A stretch of DNA of 64,000 nt, from assembly GCA_963774305.1 (NCBI GenBank), contig CAVZEM010000007.1:62001-126000 (forward strand). The letters run 5' to 3'. Source of the DNA: DASUPK01 sp963774305. GTDB taxonomy: Bacteria > Actinomycetota > Thermoleophilia > Solirubrobacterales > 70-9. The notes under the pieces were generated by a model that was not told where the DNA came from, did not search any database, and saw nothing but the letters and a program-made list of their open reading frames with translations. Positions 56,801 to 64,000 of this stretch are shown here, piece after piece (position 1 is the stretch's first letter; each line of letters opens with the position of its first letter). A program made the position numbers and the translations under genes.

Positions 56801-57655
56801 TCAAGCCTCGCTTAGCGCGTCCCCAGTAGCCCCGGCGGCGGCTTCTGTGGCCGCCGGATGATGCTGGCCCCAGACCTCTTCGAGGAACTTGGCCAGCTCG
56901 GCATCGAGCCGCTCCGGCGAGATCCGCCACTCGAGTATGGAGTTCGCCTCGATCAGCCGTGCATTCGGGAGCTCCTCCACGAGCATCCCCGAATCCGAGA
57001 AGGGGTGGAGCGGGTCGGCGCGGTGGCCGATCACCAAGGCGGGCTGAGTCATCTTGACCCGGAACTGCTTGTGGGGCGCCGAGGACCCGAGGAAGAGCCC
57101 CTCCAGGATGGCCGAGGAGGGAGCGGGGTCCTGACGAGCCATGTCGAGACCCATGTCGAGCAGTGGATTGGTCCGCGGGATCTTCCGCGCGGCCGCAGCA
57201 ACGCGGCGGAGCAGCGGCTCGCCCAGCCGCAGACCGACCATGATCGGCGTGAAGATCAACGCCGCCGCCAGCAGGGCGTTGTCGAGGACCGGCATCTCGA
57301 TCATCATCGCCCTCACCCGCTTGGGGGCCATGTGGTCTAGCTCGAGTGTCGCGTTCGCACCCAGTGAGGTCCCGCCGACCACGGCCTGATCGATCCCGAG
57401 GTGATCCATCAGGGCCTCGACCTGGCGTGCGAAGAAGGTCATGGAGTAGTTCGACATCTCCGCCGGGCGATCCGAGCGGCCGTGTCCCAGCAGGTCCACT
57501 GCGATCACCCGGTTGCCGAGCGCCGCCATCTCGGGCCCCAGCCGGTCGAACATCCGCCGGTTCATCAGCAACCCGTGGATCAGAATCAGCGGCCGGTCGC
57601 CCTCTCCGTGCTCGTCGTAGGAGATTGTGTTGCCGTTGTAGTCGAACTCGGGCAT
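56801..57655 (-). CDS. Alpha/beta hydrolase, no evident catalytic His
   Basis: 284 aa. Fold recognisable by LILIHGLLMNRRMFDRLGPEM (HG oxyanion), VIAVDLLGHGRSDRPAEMSNY, nucleophile elbow VVGGTSLGANATL, and a late ALVIGHRADPLHPF with Asp. The segment where the catalytic His is normally found (IEANSILEWRISPERLDAEL) lacks His. Either a nearby His substitutes or the enzyme is altered. Ser and Asp are present. ATG start. Confidence 0.85.
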   Translation of the reverse strand: MPEFDYNGNTISYDEHGEGDRPLILIHGLLMNRRMFDRLGPEMAALGNRVIAVDLLGHGRSDRPAEMSNYSMTFFARQVEALMDHLGIDQAVVGGTSLGANATLELDHMAPKRVRAMMIEMPVLDNALLAAALIFTPIMVGLRLGEPLLRRVAAAARKIPRTNPLLDMGLDMARQDPAPSSAILEGLFLGSSAPHKQFRVKMTQPALVIGHRADPLHPFSDSGMLVEELPNARLIEANSILEWRISPERLDAELAKFLEEVWGQHHPAATEAAAGATGDALSEA

Positions 57656-57679
57656 CGCGGCGAGAGTCTAGGCGCAGGC

Positions 57680-58600
57680 TCAGGCGGCGCCGGCGGTCGC
57701 GGGCGCTCCAGGTTCCCGCTCCTCCCAGGGCTTGGCGGCGTGCAGAGCTCCCAGGATCGCCCGGGCGGCGGGCCAGCGGTTGAGCGCGTACAGGTGGATG
57801 CCGGGGGCGCCCCGGCGCAGGAGATCGGCGCACTGCTGCGTCGCGTAGGCCACACCCAACTCGAACTCGGCGCGCTCGTCGCCGTCGAGCGCCTCCATCG
57901 CGGAGGCGAGCGGCTCTGGGATCGTCGCCTCGCAGAGCTCGGAGATCCGGGCGATCTGCCTGAACCCGGTCATGGGCATCACCCCGGGAATGATCGGCAC
58001 GTCGATGCCCGCCGCCCGCGCCGCCGGCACGAAGTCGAAGTAGAGCTGGTTGTCGAAGAAGAGCTGCGTGATCAGGAAGCTGACGCCGTTGTCGACCTTG
58101 GTCTTCAGGTAGGCGAGGTCGGCCTCCAGGCTCGGGGCCTCCGGGTGGATCTCCGGAAAGCAGGCGCCGCCGATCGCGATCTCGGGATGGGTCTCGTGGA
58201 TCAGCGCCGCCAGCTCCGACGCGCTGCCCAGGCCGCCCTCGGGCTGCTCGAAGTGCTTCTCCCCGCGCGGCGGATCGCCCCGCAGGGCGAGGATGTTCTC
58301 GATCCCGGCGTCAGCGATCCGGTCGATCATCTCCCGCAGGCTCTCGGTCGTCTCGCCGACGCAGCTCAGGTGCGCCATCGCCTCCGAGTCGTACTGGTCG
58401 CGGATCGCCTTGGTGGTGTCGAGCGTGCCCTCGCGGGTGGCGCCGCCGGCGCCGTACGTCACCGAGAAGAAGTGCGGATCGAGCCGGCGCAGCACCTCGA
58501 CGGTCTCGAACAGGGTCTGGCGCCCCTCGTCGGTCTTGGGAGGGAAGAACTCGACCGAGAAGACCGGCCGGGCCGAAGAAAGCATTTCGTCGATCTTCAT
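57680..58600 (-). CDS. metF: Methylenetetrahydrofolate reductase
   Basis: 306 aa. FAD-dependent TIM barrel: VFSVEFFPPKTDEGRQTL, FFSVTYGAGGATREGTLDTTK, AHLSCVGETTESLREM, ILALRGDPPRGEKHF, GGACFPEIHPEAPS, FLITQLFFDNQLYFDF, PIIPGVMPMTGFRQ. Makes 5-methyl-THF for methionine synthesis. ATG 58600 chosen; an upstream open extension overlaps the divergent promoter. Confidence 0.97.
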   Translation of the reverse strand: MKIDEMLSSARPVFSVEFFPPKTDEGRQTLFETVEVLRRLDPHFFSVTYGAGGATREGTLDTTKAIRDQYDSEAMAHLSCVGETTESLREMIDRIADAGIENILALRGDPPRGEKHFEQPEGGLGSASELAALIHETHPEIAIGGACFPEIHPEAPSLEADLAYLKTKVDNGVSFLITQLFFDNQLYFDFVPAARAAGIDVPIIPGVMPMTGFRQIARISELCEATIPEPLASAMEALDGDERAEFELGVAYATQQCADLLRRGAPGIHLYALNRWPAARAILGALHAAKPWEEREPGAPATAGAA

Positions 58601-58625
58601 CAGAGCAAGGGTATTGAGCGGGCCA

Positions 58626-58631
58626 TAGCAT
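58626..58631 (+). promoter_or_regulatory. -10 box for the TIR-like gene
   Basis: TAGCAT, 7 nt before ATG 58639, consistent with a leaderless transcript. Confidence 0.4.
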
Positions 58632-58638
58632 CGAGCCA

Positions 58639-59280
58639 ATGGCGTTTCACGTGGAGATCTCGAGCGGCTTCCGGCAGCGGGCCCGTGCATTCAACCTGGA
58701 CGAGGCGAAGCTGCGCAGCTCGATCGTCGATCCGTGGATCCGCGAGCGCCCGATCTCCCTGGGGGACAAGGAGTGGGAGCCGCGCGACTGCAAGCTGATC
58801 ATCCTCGAGGGTCCGGAGCTGCCCGACACCGACCTCTCGATGGGCCGGGGTTGGTCGAACGCCGAGAAGACGGCAGAGAACGTCACACGCCGGCTGATCG
58901 ATGCCGCATCCACGCCGTCGAAGCCTGTCGTCGCCATCGTGGCCGAGGGTGATGGGACGGCTGCCGAGATCTCCCGCATGCTGGAGCGGCTCGGGCTCGA
59001 GGCGGCTCCCTGGCCGGAGCTGCGCGCCCGGATCCTGAGCCCACCGGCGACGCCCTCGGGGCCAGGCTACGCGGCCGTGCTCGCGACCGACAGCGCCGAG
59101 CCCGGGGCTTCCTGGCTGTTCGATGCCGGACTGGCGCGTGGTGCTCTCGGCCCTCGCGCCGTGGTCGCTCAGCTCGGAGACGCCTCCATCCCTGCCCAGC
59201 TTGCCGGAGTGGACGTCATCCGCTTGGTGCCGGACGACGAGATGTCGCTGCGGGCGCTGGGGGACCGGCTTAGTGGCTGA
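58639..59280 (+). CDS. TIR-like nucleotide-binding domain protein
   Basis: 213 aa. The N-terminal half (1-75) is unfamiliar: VEISSGFRQRARAFNLDEAKL, KEWEPRDCKLIILEGPELP. The C-terminal half has the strand-helix order of the TIR-like/CAP12 group (PF10137-type): KPVVAIVAEGDGTAAEISRMLERLGLEA, GYAAVLATDSAEPG, then SWLFDAGLARGALGPRAVVAQLG, aligning with the FELG..lG.LGR motif, and IPAQLAGVDVIRL. The Glu typical of the catalytic motif reads Asp. No partner cyclase or defence genes are adjacent. The TGA stop lies at the edge of a type A repeat. Confidence 0.55.
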   Translation: MAFHVEISSGFRQRARAFNLDEAKLRSSIVDPWIRERPISLGDKEWEPRDCKLIILEGPELPDTDLSMGRGWSNAEKTAENVTRRLIDAASTPSKPVVAIVAEGDGTAAEISRMLERLGLEAAPWPELRARILSPPATPSGPGYAAVLATDSAEPGASWLFDAGLARGALGPRAVVAQLGDASIPAQLAGVDVIRLVPDDEMSLRALGDRLSG

Positions 59281-59379
59281 CGGCTTCGCCTCCAGAACGC
59301 GGCTGCAGGCGGCCGCCCCACACAAGTCGCTTCGGGCTTCGCCCTTCGCTCCGAGGTGGAGCGGCCTGGCAGCCGCTTA
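59278..59379 (+). repeat. Type A structured repeat filling a convergent gap
   Basis: Outer arms GCGGCTGC (59299-59306) and GCAGCCGC (59369-59376), hairpins GGGCTTCGCCC and CGCTCC-GAGGT-GGAGCG. Begins with the TGA of the TIR-like gene and ends with the reverse-strand TAA of the universal stress protein; nothing else is in the gap. Confidence 0.85.
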
Positions 59380-60081
59380 GACCTTCGCGGCGACCCGCTT
59401 GACGATGCCGGGCTTCGAGAACCTGACCGCGGCGCCGCGCGGGACAGCGATCACCGGGGTGTTCGAGGTCTCGATCGCGTAGCCGGCGCGAGCGCTGAGG
59501 TTGACGTGACCCTTGGGAGACGCCGGCGAGGAGCCGACGACCAGCAGGTCGGCGCCCTCCGGGCGGTCGGCGACGGTCCCGCCGAGTGCGTCGGCGAGGC
59601 CCTTGGCCGTCTCGAGCGCGGCGTCATCGCCATCGTCCTCGGGCAGCACGCCGACGGTCTTGATCTCGTGGTTCTGGTTGCGATAGCCGGCGGGGGCGAT
59701 CGCAACGGCGGCGGGGCCGCCGGTCAGCATTCGCTGGGCGGAGGTGCCGGGCATGACGGCGCCCTCGGCCGTCCGGTAGTCGGAGCCGAAGACGATCAGG
59801 TCGGCCTTCTCGCTCTCGGCCAGCTCCCAGAGGCCCGTGCCGGTCGAGGCGTGGACCACGACGTGCTGATCGATCTTCTCGTCGCCCAGCGCCTCGGCGC
59901 CGTGCTTGAGCAGCTCGTCGGCCTCCTTCTCCTCCAGCGCTTCACGCGCGCTGTCGGGCTGCTGCGTGTGACGCACGTAGGCGAGAGAGATCTCTCCGCC
60001 CAGCTCGCCCAGCGTGCGGCCCAGGGCGAGCGCGTCCCTGTCGTTGTCGGTGTCGTCATAGGAAACGATGATCTTGGCCAT
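59377..60081 (-). CDS. Universal stress protein, tandem UspA-like
   Basis: 234 aa. First UspA domain (1-140): KIIVSYDDTDNDRDALALGRTLGELG, YVRHTQQPDSAREAL, GLWELAESEKADLIVFGSDYRT, GTSAQRMLTGGPAAVAIAP (nucleotide-binding G-2x-G-9x-G(S/T)-like). The second half (145-234) repeats the ending: ADLLVVGSSPASPKGHVNL, IETSNTPVIAVPRG. ATG 60081 with AGGAGAT upstream. Divergent from a LysR regulator. Confidence 0.88.
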   Translation of the reverse strand: MAKIIVSYDDTDNDRDALALGRTLGELGGEISLAYVRHTQQPDSAREALEEKEADELLKHGAEALGDEKIDQHVVVHASTGTGLWELAESEKADLIVFGSDYRTAEGAVMPGTSAQRMLTGGPAAVAIAPAGYRNQNHEIKTVGVLPEDDGDDAALETAKGLADALGGTVADRPEGADLLVVGSSPASPKGHVNLSARAGYAIETSNTPVIAVPRGAAVRFSKPGIVKRVAAKV

Positions 60082-60148
60082 TGCGATCTCCTGTCTGAGG
60101 TCTTTGCGATTCCGAAGTTCGCCGCCATGGTGCCCGCGTCCTGCCATT

Positions 60149-60190
60149 AGTACAAGTACTTCTCATAATCTCTAGAATTAGCATTGCTAA
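60149..60190. promoter_or_regulatory. usp-lysR intergenic palindromes
   Basis: AGTACAAGTACT (60149-60160) and TTAGCATTGCTAA (60178-60190) are palindromes in an unusually AT-rich 40 bp, with CATAAT (60164-60169) as a forward -10 candidate. The second palindrome overlaps the lysR ATG and fits a regulator site, probably autoregulatory. Confidence 0.5.
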
Positions 60191-61098
60191 TGCTGAACGT
60201 TCAGCGACTCAGAGTGCTCAGGGAGGTGCTTGCGCAGGGATCGTTCTCCGAGGCGGCGAGTGCCCTCAACTACACCCAGTCCGCCGTCTCCCAGGCGATC
60301 GCGACGCTGGAGGCGGAGGCGGGAGTTCCCCTGCTCGAGCGGGACCGTCGCGGCGTGCGCCCGACCACCGCGGGCGAGCGGCTCAACGAGCACGGGATGC
60401 GGATCCTTGCGCAGCTCGATGCCGCCGAGGCCGAGCTCGGCGCGATCGCCGGCGTCAGGGGCGGGGAGCTTCGGATGGCGTCATTCCCGACCGCCGGCGC
60501 GACCCTGATGCCCCTCGCGATCGCGTCGTTCCGCAGCGCCCACCCCGAGGTCACGCTCAGCCTGATCGAGGGAGAGCCCGAGGAACTCACCCCGAGGCTG
60601 CGCGAAGGTGAGTTCGACCTGGCCCTGATCTTCGAGTTCGAGGGGACCGGGGAGCTCGGCCCGGGACTGCGCTCCACGTCGCTCTTCGAGGACCCGATGA
60701 AGCTCGCGCTTCCCAAGGCCCATCCGCTGGCGGGCAAGGAGCGGATCACCCTGAAGGACCTCGCGGAGGACGCCTGGGTGCAGACCTCGGAGGCGAGCGC
60801 GTGCGCCCGCCATGTGGTCCGGATCTGCCGCGATGCCGGCTTCGAGCCCCGTGTCTCGTTCGAGTCGGACGACTACCTCACCGTGCAGGGACTGGTTGCC
60901 GCCGGCGTGGGCGTGGCCCTGATCCCGGAACTCGCCCTCTCGCAGACGGTCAGCTACGACATCGCCGTCACCGAGCTCCATCCCACCGCGCCGGTGCGGC
61001 ATGTCGTCGCCGCGACCCGGGGCTCGGGTGTCTCGCTGCCGGCTGCGGCGGCGATGCTGGACATCCTCCAGAACGAAGCCCGCCGCTACCAGCGCTGA
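60190..61098 (+). CDS. LysR-family transcriptional regulator
   Basis: 302 aa. N-terminal winged HTH (VQRLRVLREVLAQGSFSEAASALNYTQSAVSQAIATLEAEAGVPLLERDRRGVRPT) is split only for description: HTH helices at about 17-36, then a linker helix and a periplasmic-binding-like effector domain (LRMASFPTAGATLMPLAIASF to GVGVALIPELALS). The divergent neighbour is a universal stress protein and the ammonium transporter follows convergently. Effector unknown. ATG 60190; TTG 60184 also possible. Confidence 0.93.
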   Translation: MLNVQRLRVLREVLAQGSFSEAASALNYTQSAVSQAIATLEAEAGVPLLERDRRGVRPTTAGERLNEHGMRILAQLDAAEAELGAIAGVRGGELRMASFPTAGATLMPLAIASFRSAHPEVTLSLIEGEPEELTPRLREGEFDLALIFEFEGTGELGPGLRSTSLFEDPMKLALPKAHPLAGKERITLKDLAEDAWVQTSEASACARHVVRICRDAGFEPRVSFESDDYLTVQGLVAAGVGVALIPELALSQTVSYDIAVTELHPTAPVRHVVAATRGSGVSLPAAAAMLDILQNEARRYQR

Positions 61099-61104
61099 CA
61101 AAGG

Positions 61105-61136
61105 CCGCCGCCCCCACCTTGCGGCGGGGGCGGCGG
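61105..61136. terminator. GC-rich hairpin between lysR and amt
   Basis: CCGCCGCCCCC (61105-61115) pairs perfectly with GGGGGCGGCGG (61126-61136) around a 10-nt loop, between convergent genes. Bidirectional terminator likely, without a T-tract. Confidence 0.6.
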
Positions 61137-61163
61137 ACGAAACGGACTTCTCGAGCCGGGGCG

Positions 61164-62549
61164 CTAGCTTGACTGCGCTCCGGCGGGGAAGGCCAGCGAC
61201 GGCACGTCCGAGGGGTAGACCTCGTGACCGTGCACGGCGATGTCGCCTTCCTCCAGGTCGGCCTCCTCCATACGGAGCGACACGAACAGTCCCACGATCT
61301 TCAGCAGGATGAACGTGGCGATTCCCGAGAAGAGGATCACCCAGAGGGCGGTCTCTGCCTCGTCCTTGAGGAGCTCCCAACTGCCTCCGTTGAACACGCT
61401 GGCGAAGCCCGGCAGGTCCGTGGCTCCACCACCGGTCGCGCCGTAGAGGATGATGTTGGGATCCGCGAAGAACCCGAGCAGCAGGCCGCCGAAGAGGCCG
61501 GCGAACCCGTGGGTGTAGATCACGCCCAGGGTGTCGTCGACGTTGCGGAACGGCCGCATCCGGCTCAGGTAGTTGAGGGCGAAGTAGCACAGAATGCCCC
61601 CGATCAACCCGATGCAGAGCGCCCCCCAGCCGTTGACGAAACCGGCGCAGGGAGTGATCACCACGAGACCGGTGATCATGCCGTTGACGCTCGAGATCAG
61701 GCTGGGCTTGTGGCCCGTCACGTAATCGAGAGCGATCCATGAGAGGAACGCGACCGCCGCTGCCAGGTTCGTGTTGAGAACCGCCAGCGACGCATCGGTG
61801 CCCGCGTAGTACGGGTCCCCTCCGTTGAATCCGTTCCAGCCGAGCCACAGCAGGCCTGCGCCCGTCGCAACCATCAACAGGTTGTTCGGAGCGTCGATCT
61901 CGCGGTCACGCTGGAGCCGAGGTCCGATCACCGCCGCGGCGACGAAGCCGGAGACGCCCGCAGACAGGTGGATCACGTAACCACCCGAGAAGTCAAGCGC
62001 GCCGTGCGTCGCCCAGAAGCCGCCGCCCCAGATGAGGAAGGCGTTGATGGTGTAGACGATGCTCGACCAGAGGATCACGAACGGGATCCAGGCCCGGAAG
62101 TTGATCCGGCCAAGCACCGATCCGAGCATCAGGATCGGCGTGATCGCCGCGAATACGAACTGGAAGTAGACCAGCGTCGGTTGGCTGAAATTGAACGCCG
62201 GCCCGGTGGTGATTCGCGGAATCAGCGCCTGCGACTGCTCCGAGGCAGTTGACAGAACCGAGTGCGGCGTTCCCCACATCGTGCTGAAGAAGCCGGTATC
62301 GGCGCCGAAGATGTGCATCGGAGCGCCAAAGGCCATCTTGAACCCGTAGAGAACCCAGACGATCAGCACCAGGGCGAACGCGACGAAGGTCATCATCATC
62401 GAGTTCACCGACCAGCGCTTCTGCATCACGCCGCCGTACAGCACGGCCAGGCCGGGCACACTCATGAGCCCGACCAGGGTCGCGGCGGTGAGCTGCCAGG
62501 CATTGTCGCCAGGGTTCACAAAATCGGGATAAGGCACCCACGTAGGCAT
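61164..62549 (-). CDS. amt: Ammonium transporter
   Basis: 461 aa, eleven membrane segments. Amt/Mep/Rh channel: PGDNAWQLTAATLVGLMSVPGLAVLYGG, DFSGGYVIHLSAGVSGFVAA (conserved Asp and first pore His), LLWLGWNGFNGG, and GVIYTHGFAGLFGGLLLGF (second pore His). The cytoplasmic tail ends with acidic residues. ATG 62549 with AAGGAGAAGG 9 nt upstream. No glnK is adjacent in this window. Confidence 0.95.
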   Translation of the reverse strand: MPTWVPYPDFVNPGDNAWQLTAATLVGLMSVPGLAVLYGGVMQKRWSVNSMMMTFVAFALVLIVWVLYGFKMAFGAPMHIFGADTGFFSTMWGTPHSVLSTASEQSQALIPRITTGPAFNFSQPTLVYFQFVFAAITPILMLGSVLGRINFRAWIPFVILWSSIVYTINAFLIWGGGFWATHGALDFSGGYVIHLSAGVSGFVAAAVIGPRLQRDREIDAPNNLLMVATGAGLLWLGWNGFNGGDPYYAGTDASLAVLNTNLAAAVAFLSWIALDYVTGHKPSLISSVNGMITGLVVITPCAGFVNGWGALCIGLIGGILCYFALNYLSRMRPFRNVDDTLGVIYTHGFAGLFGGLLLGFFADPNIILYGATGGGATDLPGFASVFNGGSWELLKDEAETALWVILFSGIATFILLKIVGLFVSLRMEEADLEEGDIAVHGHEVYPSDVPSLAFPAGAQSS

Positions 62550-62739
62550 GAGTTCTGCCTTCTCCTTTCTTTGGATATCGAGCAATGGCGATGCCTGCCT
62601 GGCCGTCGAGGTGACGTCCGGACCGGTAAAGCCGCGCTGGAGGGTGCCTGAACGGGGGGCCACCTCCTACCTCCAATGGGAGGAAATCCCACATCGCTAT
62701 CTCGACACTCGGTCGAAGCCAGGTCCGGGATCCCGCGCC

Positions 62740-62745
62740 TAGACT
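62740..62745 (+). promoter_or_regulatory. -10 box, leaderless small protein gene
   Basis: TAGACT, 7 nt before ATG 62753, identical to the box at 41712-41717. The 203-bp gap between amt and this gene holds this promoter and the amt leader; nothing else is recognised. Confidence 0.5.
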
Positions 62746-62752
62746 GGCTTTC

Positions 62753-63076
62753 ATGCCGCTCGAGGGCCACTGGTCACGCGTCAACACCCCATTGCGGGAG
62801 ACGACCGGACGTGAGCGCCGTCTCGTGCGCGGATTGGCGGCCCTGCTCGGGATCGCCGCCGTAGTCGCCATAGTCGCGCTCGTGGCAAACGGCTCAAACT
62901 CCCCCTCCACACCGGCGGGCTGCATCCGGATCGAGGTCGCGAGCACCATGGGAGGCGGCTCGACGCAGCTCTGCGGGCAGACGGCGCGCCACTTCTGCCT
63001 CAGCCCAGCCGCCGACGACGAGCAGAGCTATCTGGCGAAGTGCCGGGACGCCGGCTATCCCGTGCGGTCTCAATAG
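62753..63076 (+). CDS. Small single-pass membrane protein with secreted Cys-rich domain
   Basis: 107 aa. Basic N-terminus (residues 1-26), one membrane helix (GLAALLGIAAVVAIVALVANG, about 27-47), then a short exported domain with four Cys (AGCIRIEV, QLCGQTARHFCLS, AKCRDAGYP) that probably forms two disulfides. I do not recognise the family. The TAG stop overlaps the -10 of the next gene. Confidence 0.75.
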   Translation: MPLEGHWSRVNTPLRETTGRERRLVRGLAALLGIAAVVAIVALVANGSNSPSTPAGCIRIEVASTMGGGSTQLCGQTARHFCLSPAADDEQSYLAKCRDAGYPVRSQ

Positions 63077-63085
63077 CCTGAAGGC

Positions 63086-64000
63086 GTGAGCGCCGAGGAG
63101 CGGATCCTCACCCAGGCCGAGCTGAACAGGGCCCTGCTGGCGCGCCAGCTGCTGCTCGACCGCGCGAAGGGCACGATCCCCAAGGTGCTCGAGCGGATGG
63201 GGACCCTGCAGGCGCAGTATGCGCCGTCGATGTACATCGGGCTCCATTCGCGCATCGCGGGGTTCGAGCGTGCGCAGCTCGACCGGGCGCTGGAGCGGCG
63301 CACGGTCGTGCAGGGCACCCTGATGCGGGCGACCATCCACGTCGTCTCGGCCTCCGACTACTGGCCGATCGCGCTCGGCGTGCGGCGCGCCCGGCGCGAG
63401 TCCTGGCTCGCGACCTCCTACCGGAAGAACTACAGCGCCTCGCAGCTGTCCTCCGCCGCCCGCAGGCTGCGCAAGCGGCTGGGTGACGGCACGCTGGGAC
63501 GCAAGGAGATCCACCAGCTGCTCGGCTCGGACAGCGTGCTCACCAACGGGGTGAACATGTGGCTGGACCTGGTCAGGGTTCCTCCCTCGGGCACCTGGGA
63601 CCACCGGAGGGCCGACCTCTACGCCAACGCGGCGGCATGGCTCGGCCCGCCTCCGTCCGGGCTCGACGAGGCCAAGGGCATCGAGGCGCTGACGCGCCGC
63701 TACCTCGGCAGCTTCGGCCCCGCGACGCCCGACGAAATCGCCAACTGGATGGGATTGCACCCGAAGCGACTCGCCCCTGCCCTCGAGCGCCTGAAGCTCC
63801 GCCGCTTCGAGGCCGAGGACGGTTCCCAGCTCGTCGACCTACCGCGGGCGCCACTGCCCGACCCCGAGACACCCGCGCCGGTTCGATTTCTGCCCAACTG
63901 GGACGCGACCCTGCTCGTCCACGCGCGGCGCACGGGGATCCTGCCGGAGGAGCACCGGACGAAGGTGTTCAGCACCAAGACGCCGCAGTCCATCCCCACC
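63086..64000 (+). CDS. Winged-helix DNA-binding domain protein (YcaQ/AlkX-like), partial
   Basis: 305 codons open to the window end. Winged-helix protein of the PF06224 type: TQAELNRALLARQLLLDRAKGT, MGTLQAQYAPSMYIGLHSRI, TVVQGTLMRATIHVVSASDYW, and PSGTWDHRRADLYANAAAWLG, then RYLGSFGPATPDEIANWMGL. Related to AlkX/YcaQ DNA glycosylases that unhook interstrand crosslinks, but the catalytic QxQ-like motif is seen only as LQAQ. GTG 63086 follows TAGCCT at 63074, again leaderless-like. The C-terminus is outside the window. Confidence 0.82.
   Translation, partial: MSAEERILTQAELNRALLARQLLLDRAKGTIPKVLERMGTLQAQYAPSMYIGLHSRIAGFERAQLDRALERRTVVQGTLMRATIHVVSASDYWPIALGVRRARRESWLATSYRKNYSASQLSSAARRLRKRLGDGTLGRKEIHQLLGSDSVLTNGVNMWLDLVRVPPSGTWDHRRADLYANAAAWLGPPPSGLDEAKGIEALTRRYLGSFGPATPDEIANWMGLHPKRLAPALERLKLRRFEAEDGSQLVDLPRAPLPDPETPAPVRFLPNWDATLLVHARRTGILPEEHRTKVFSTKTPQSIPT

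Noticed and set aside
58641..58656. TTTCACGTG within the TIR-like gene as parS
   Set aside because: Only one half of the palindrome matches and it encodes conserved start residues; 11 of 16 at best.
59147..59400. Overlapping forward frames across the type A repeat near 59300
   Set aside because: They arise because the GC-rich repeat lacks stops in one frame; identical frames recur at other repeat copies.
62550..62752. Riboswitch or T-box upstream of amt or metF
   Set aside because: No conserved riboswitch motif was recognised in these short leaders.

Overview
The window is high-GC chromosomal DNA whose gene order and protein signatures point to an actinobacterial lineage near Thermoleophilia/Solirubrobacterales. 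The evidence is a FHA-FHA-PP2C-RodA-PBP-PknB (PASTA) cluster, DUF3105, LytR_C and CARDB proteins, frequent GTG/TTG starts and many leaderless-looking promoters. The lineage is inferred from recognition of family signatures; no database search was run.

Layout. 1-9.3 kb holds mixed housekeeping and accessory genes: GtrA and alkaline-phosphatase-fold proteins, a PLP aminotransferase, a first D-Ala-D-Ala ligase, a frame-disrupted secreted protein, a DUF151 nuclease, and a GNAT plus proline-dehydrogenase-like pair. 9.3-13.8 kb is tRNA-Ile(GAT) followed by the leftward origin operon rpmH-rnpA-yidD-yidC-jag-rsmG-parA-parB. 13.9-23.7 kb is the rightward dnaA-dnaN-recF-DUF721-gyrB-gyrA, with three tandem DnaA-box-like sites between dnaA and dnaN, so the replication origin is almost certainly here. 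23.8-28.3 kb has an HNH nuclease, prephenate dehydratase, a CARDB membrane protein and a divergent membrane Ser/Thr kinase. 28.3-38.0 kb is the phospho-signalling and wall-growth cluster fhaA-fhaB-pstP-rodA/ftsW-pbpA-pknB-ddl, facing a third kinase. 38.0-41.6 kb has a DsbA-like protein and purM/uppP/dedA. 41.7-54.7 kb is a surface-polysaccharide locus (dehydratase, polymerase, flippase, glycosyltransferases, phosphoglycosyl transferase, acyltransferases). 54.7-64 kb has a peptidoglycan amidase, DUF3105, hydrolase, metF, a TIR-like protein, universal stress protein, LysR, ammonium transporter and a partial winged-helix protein.

Functional links. The kinases, the PP2C phosphatase and the FHA readers sit with the SEDS polymerase and transpeptidase, so septal or elongation wall synthesis is probably phospho-regulated. 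UppP and DedA supply recycled undecaprenyl phosphate both to that machinery and to the polysaccharide locus.

Most unusual. Two families of dispersed structured repeats are scattered through the window. Type A is about 100 bp, with an outer 8-bp stem that has different sequence in different copies yet stays perfectly paired, plus internal hairpins. Type B is a 25-30 bp hairpin with a TNNC loop and a conserved GGGT...CCCTCGC frame. Several copies sit exactly on stop codons, supply the C-terminal residues of neighbouring proteins, or lie inside a coding region, and one type B copy is nested inside a type A copy. Other oddities are basic, histone-H1-like tails on both gyrase subunits, and apparent non-canonical starts for dnaA (GTT) and fhaA (ATC), each preceded by an excellent Shine-Dalgarno sequence.
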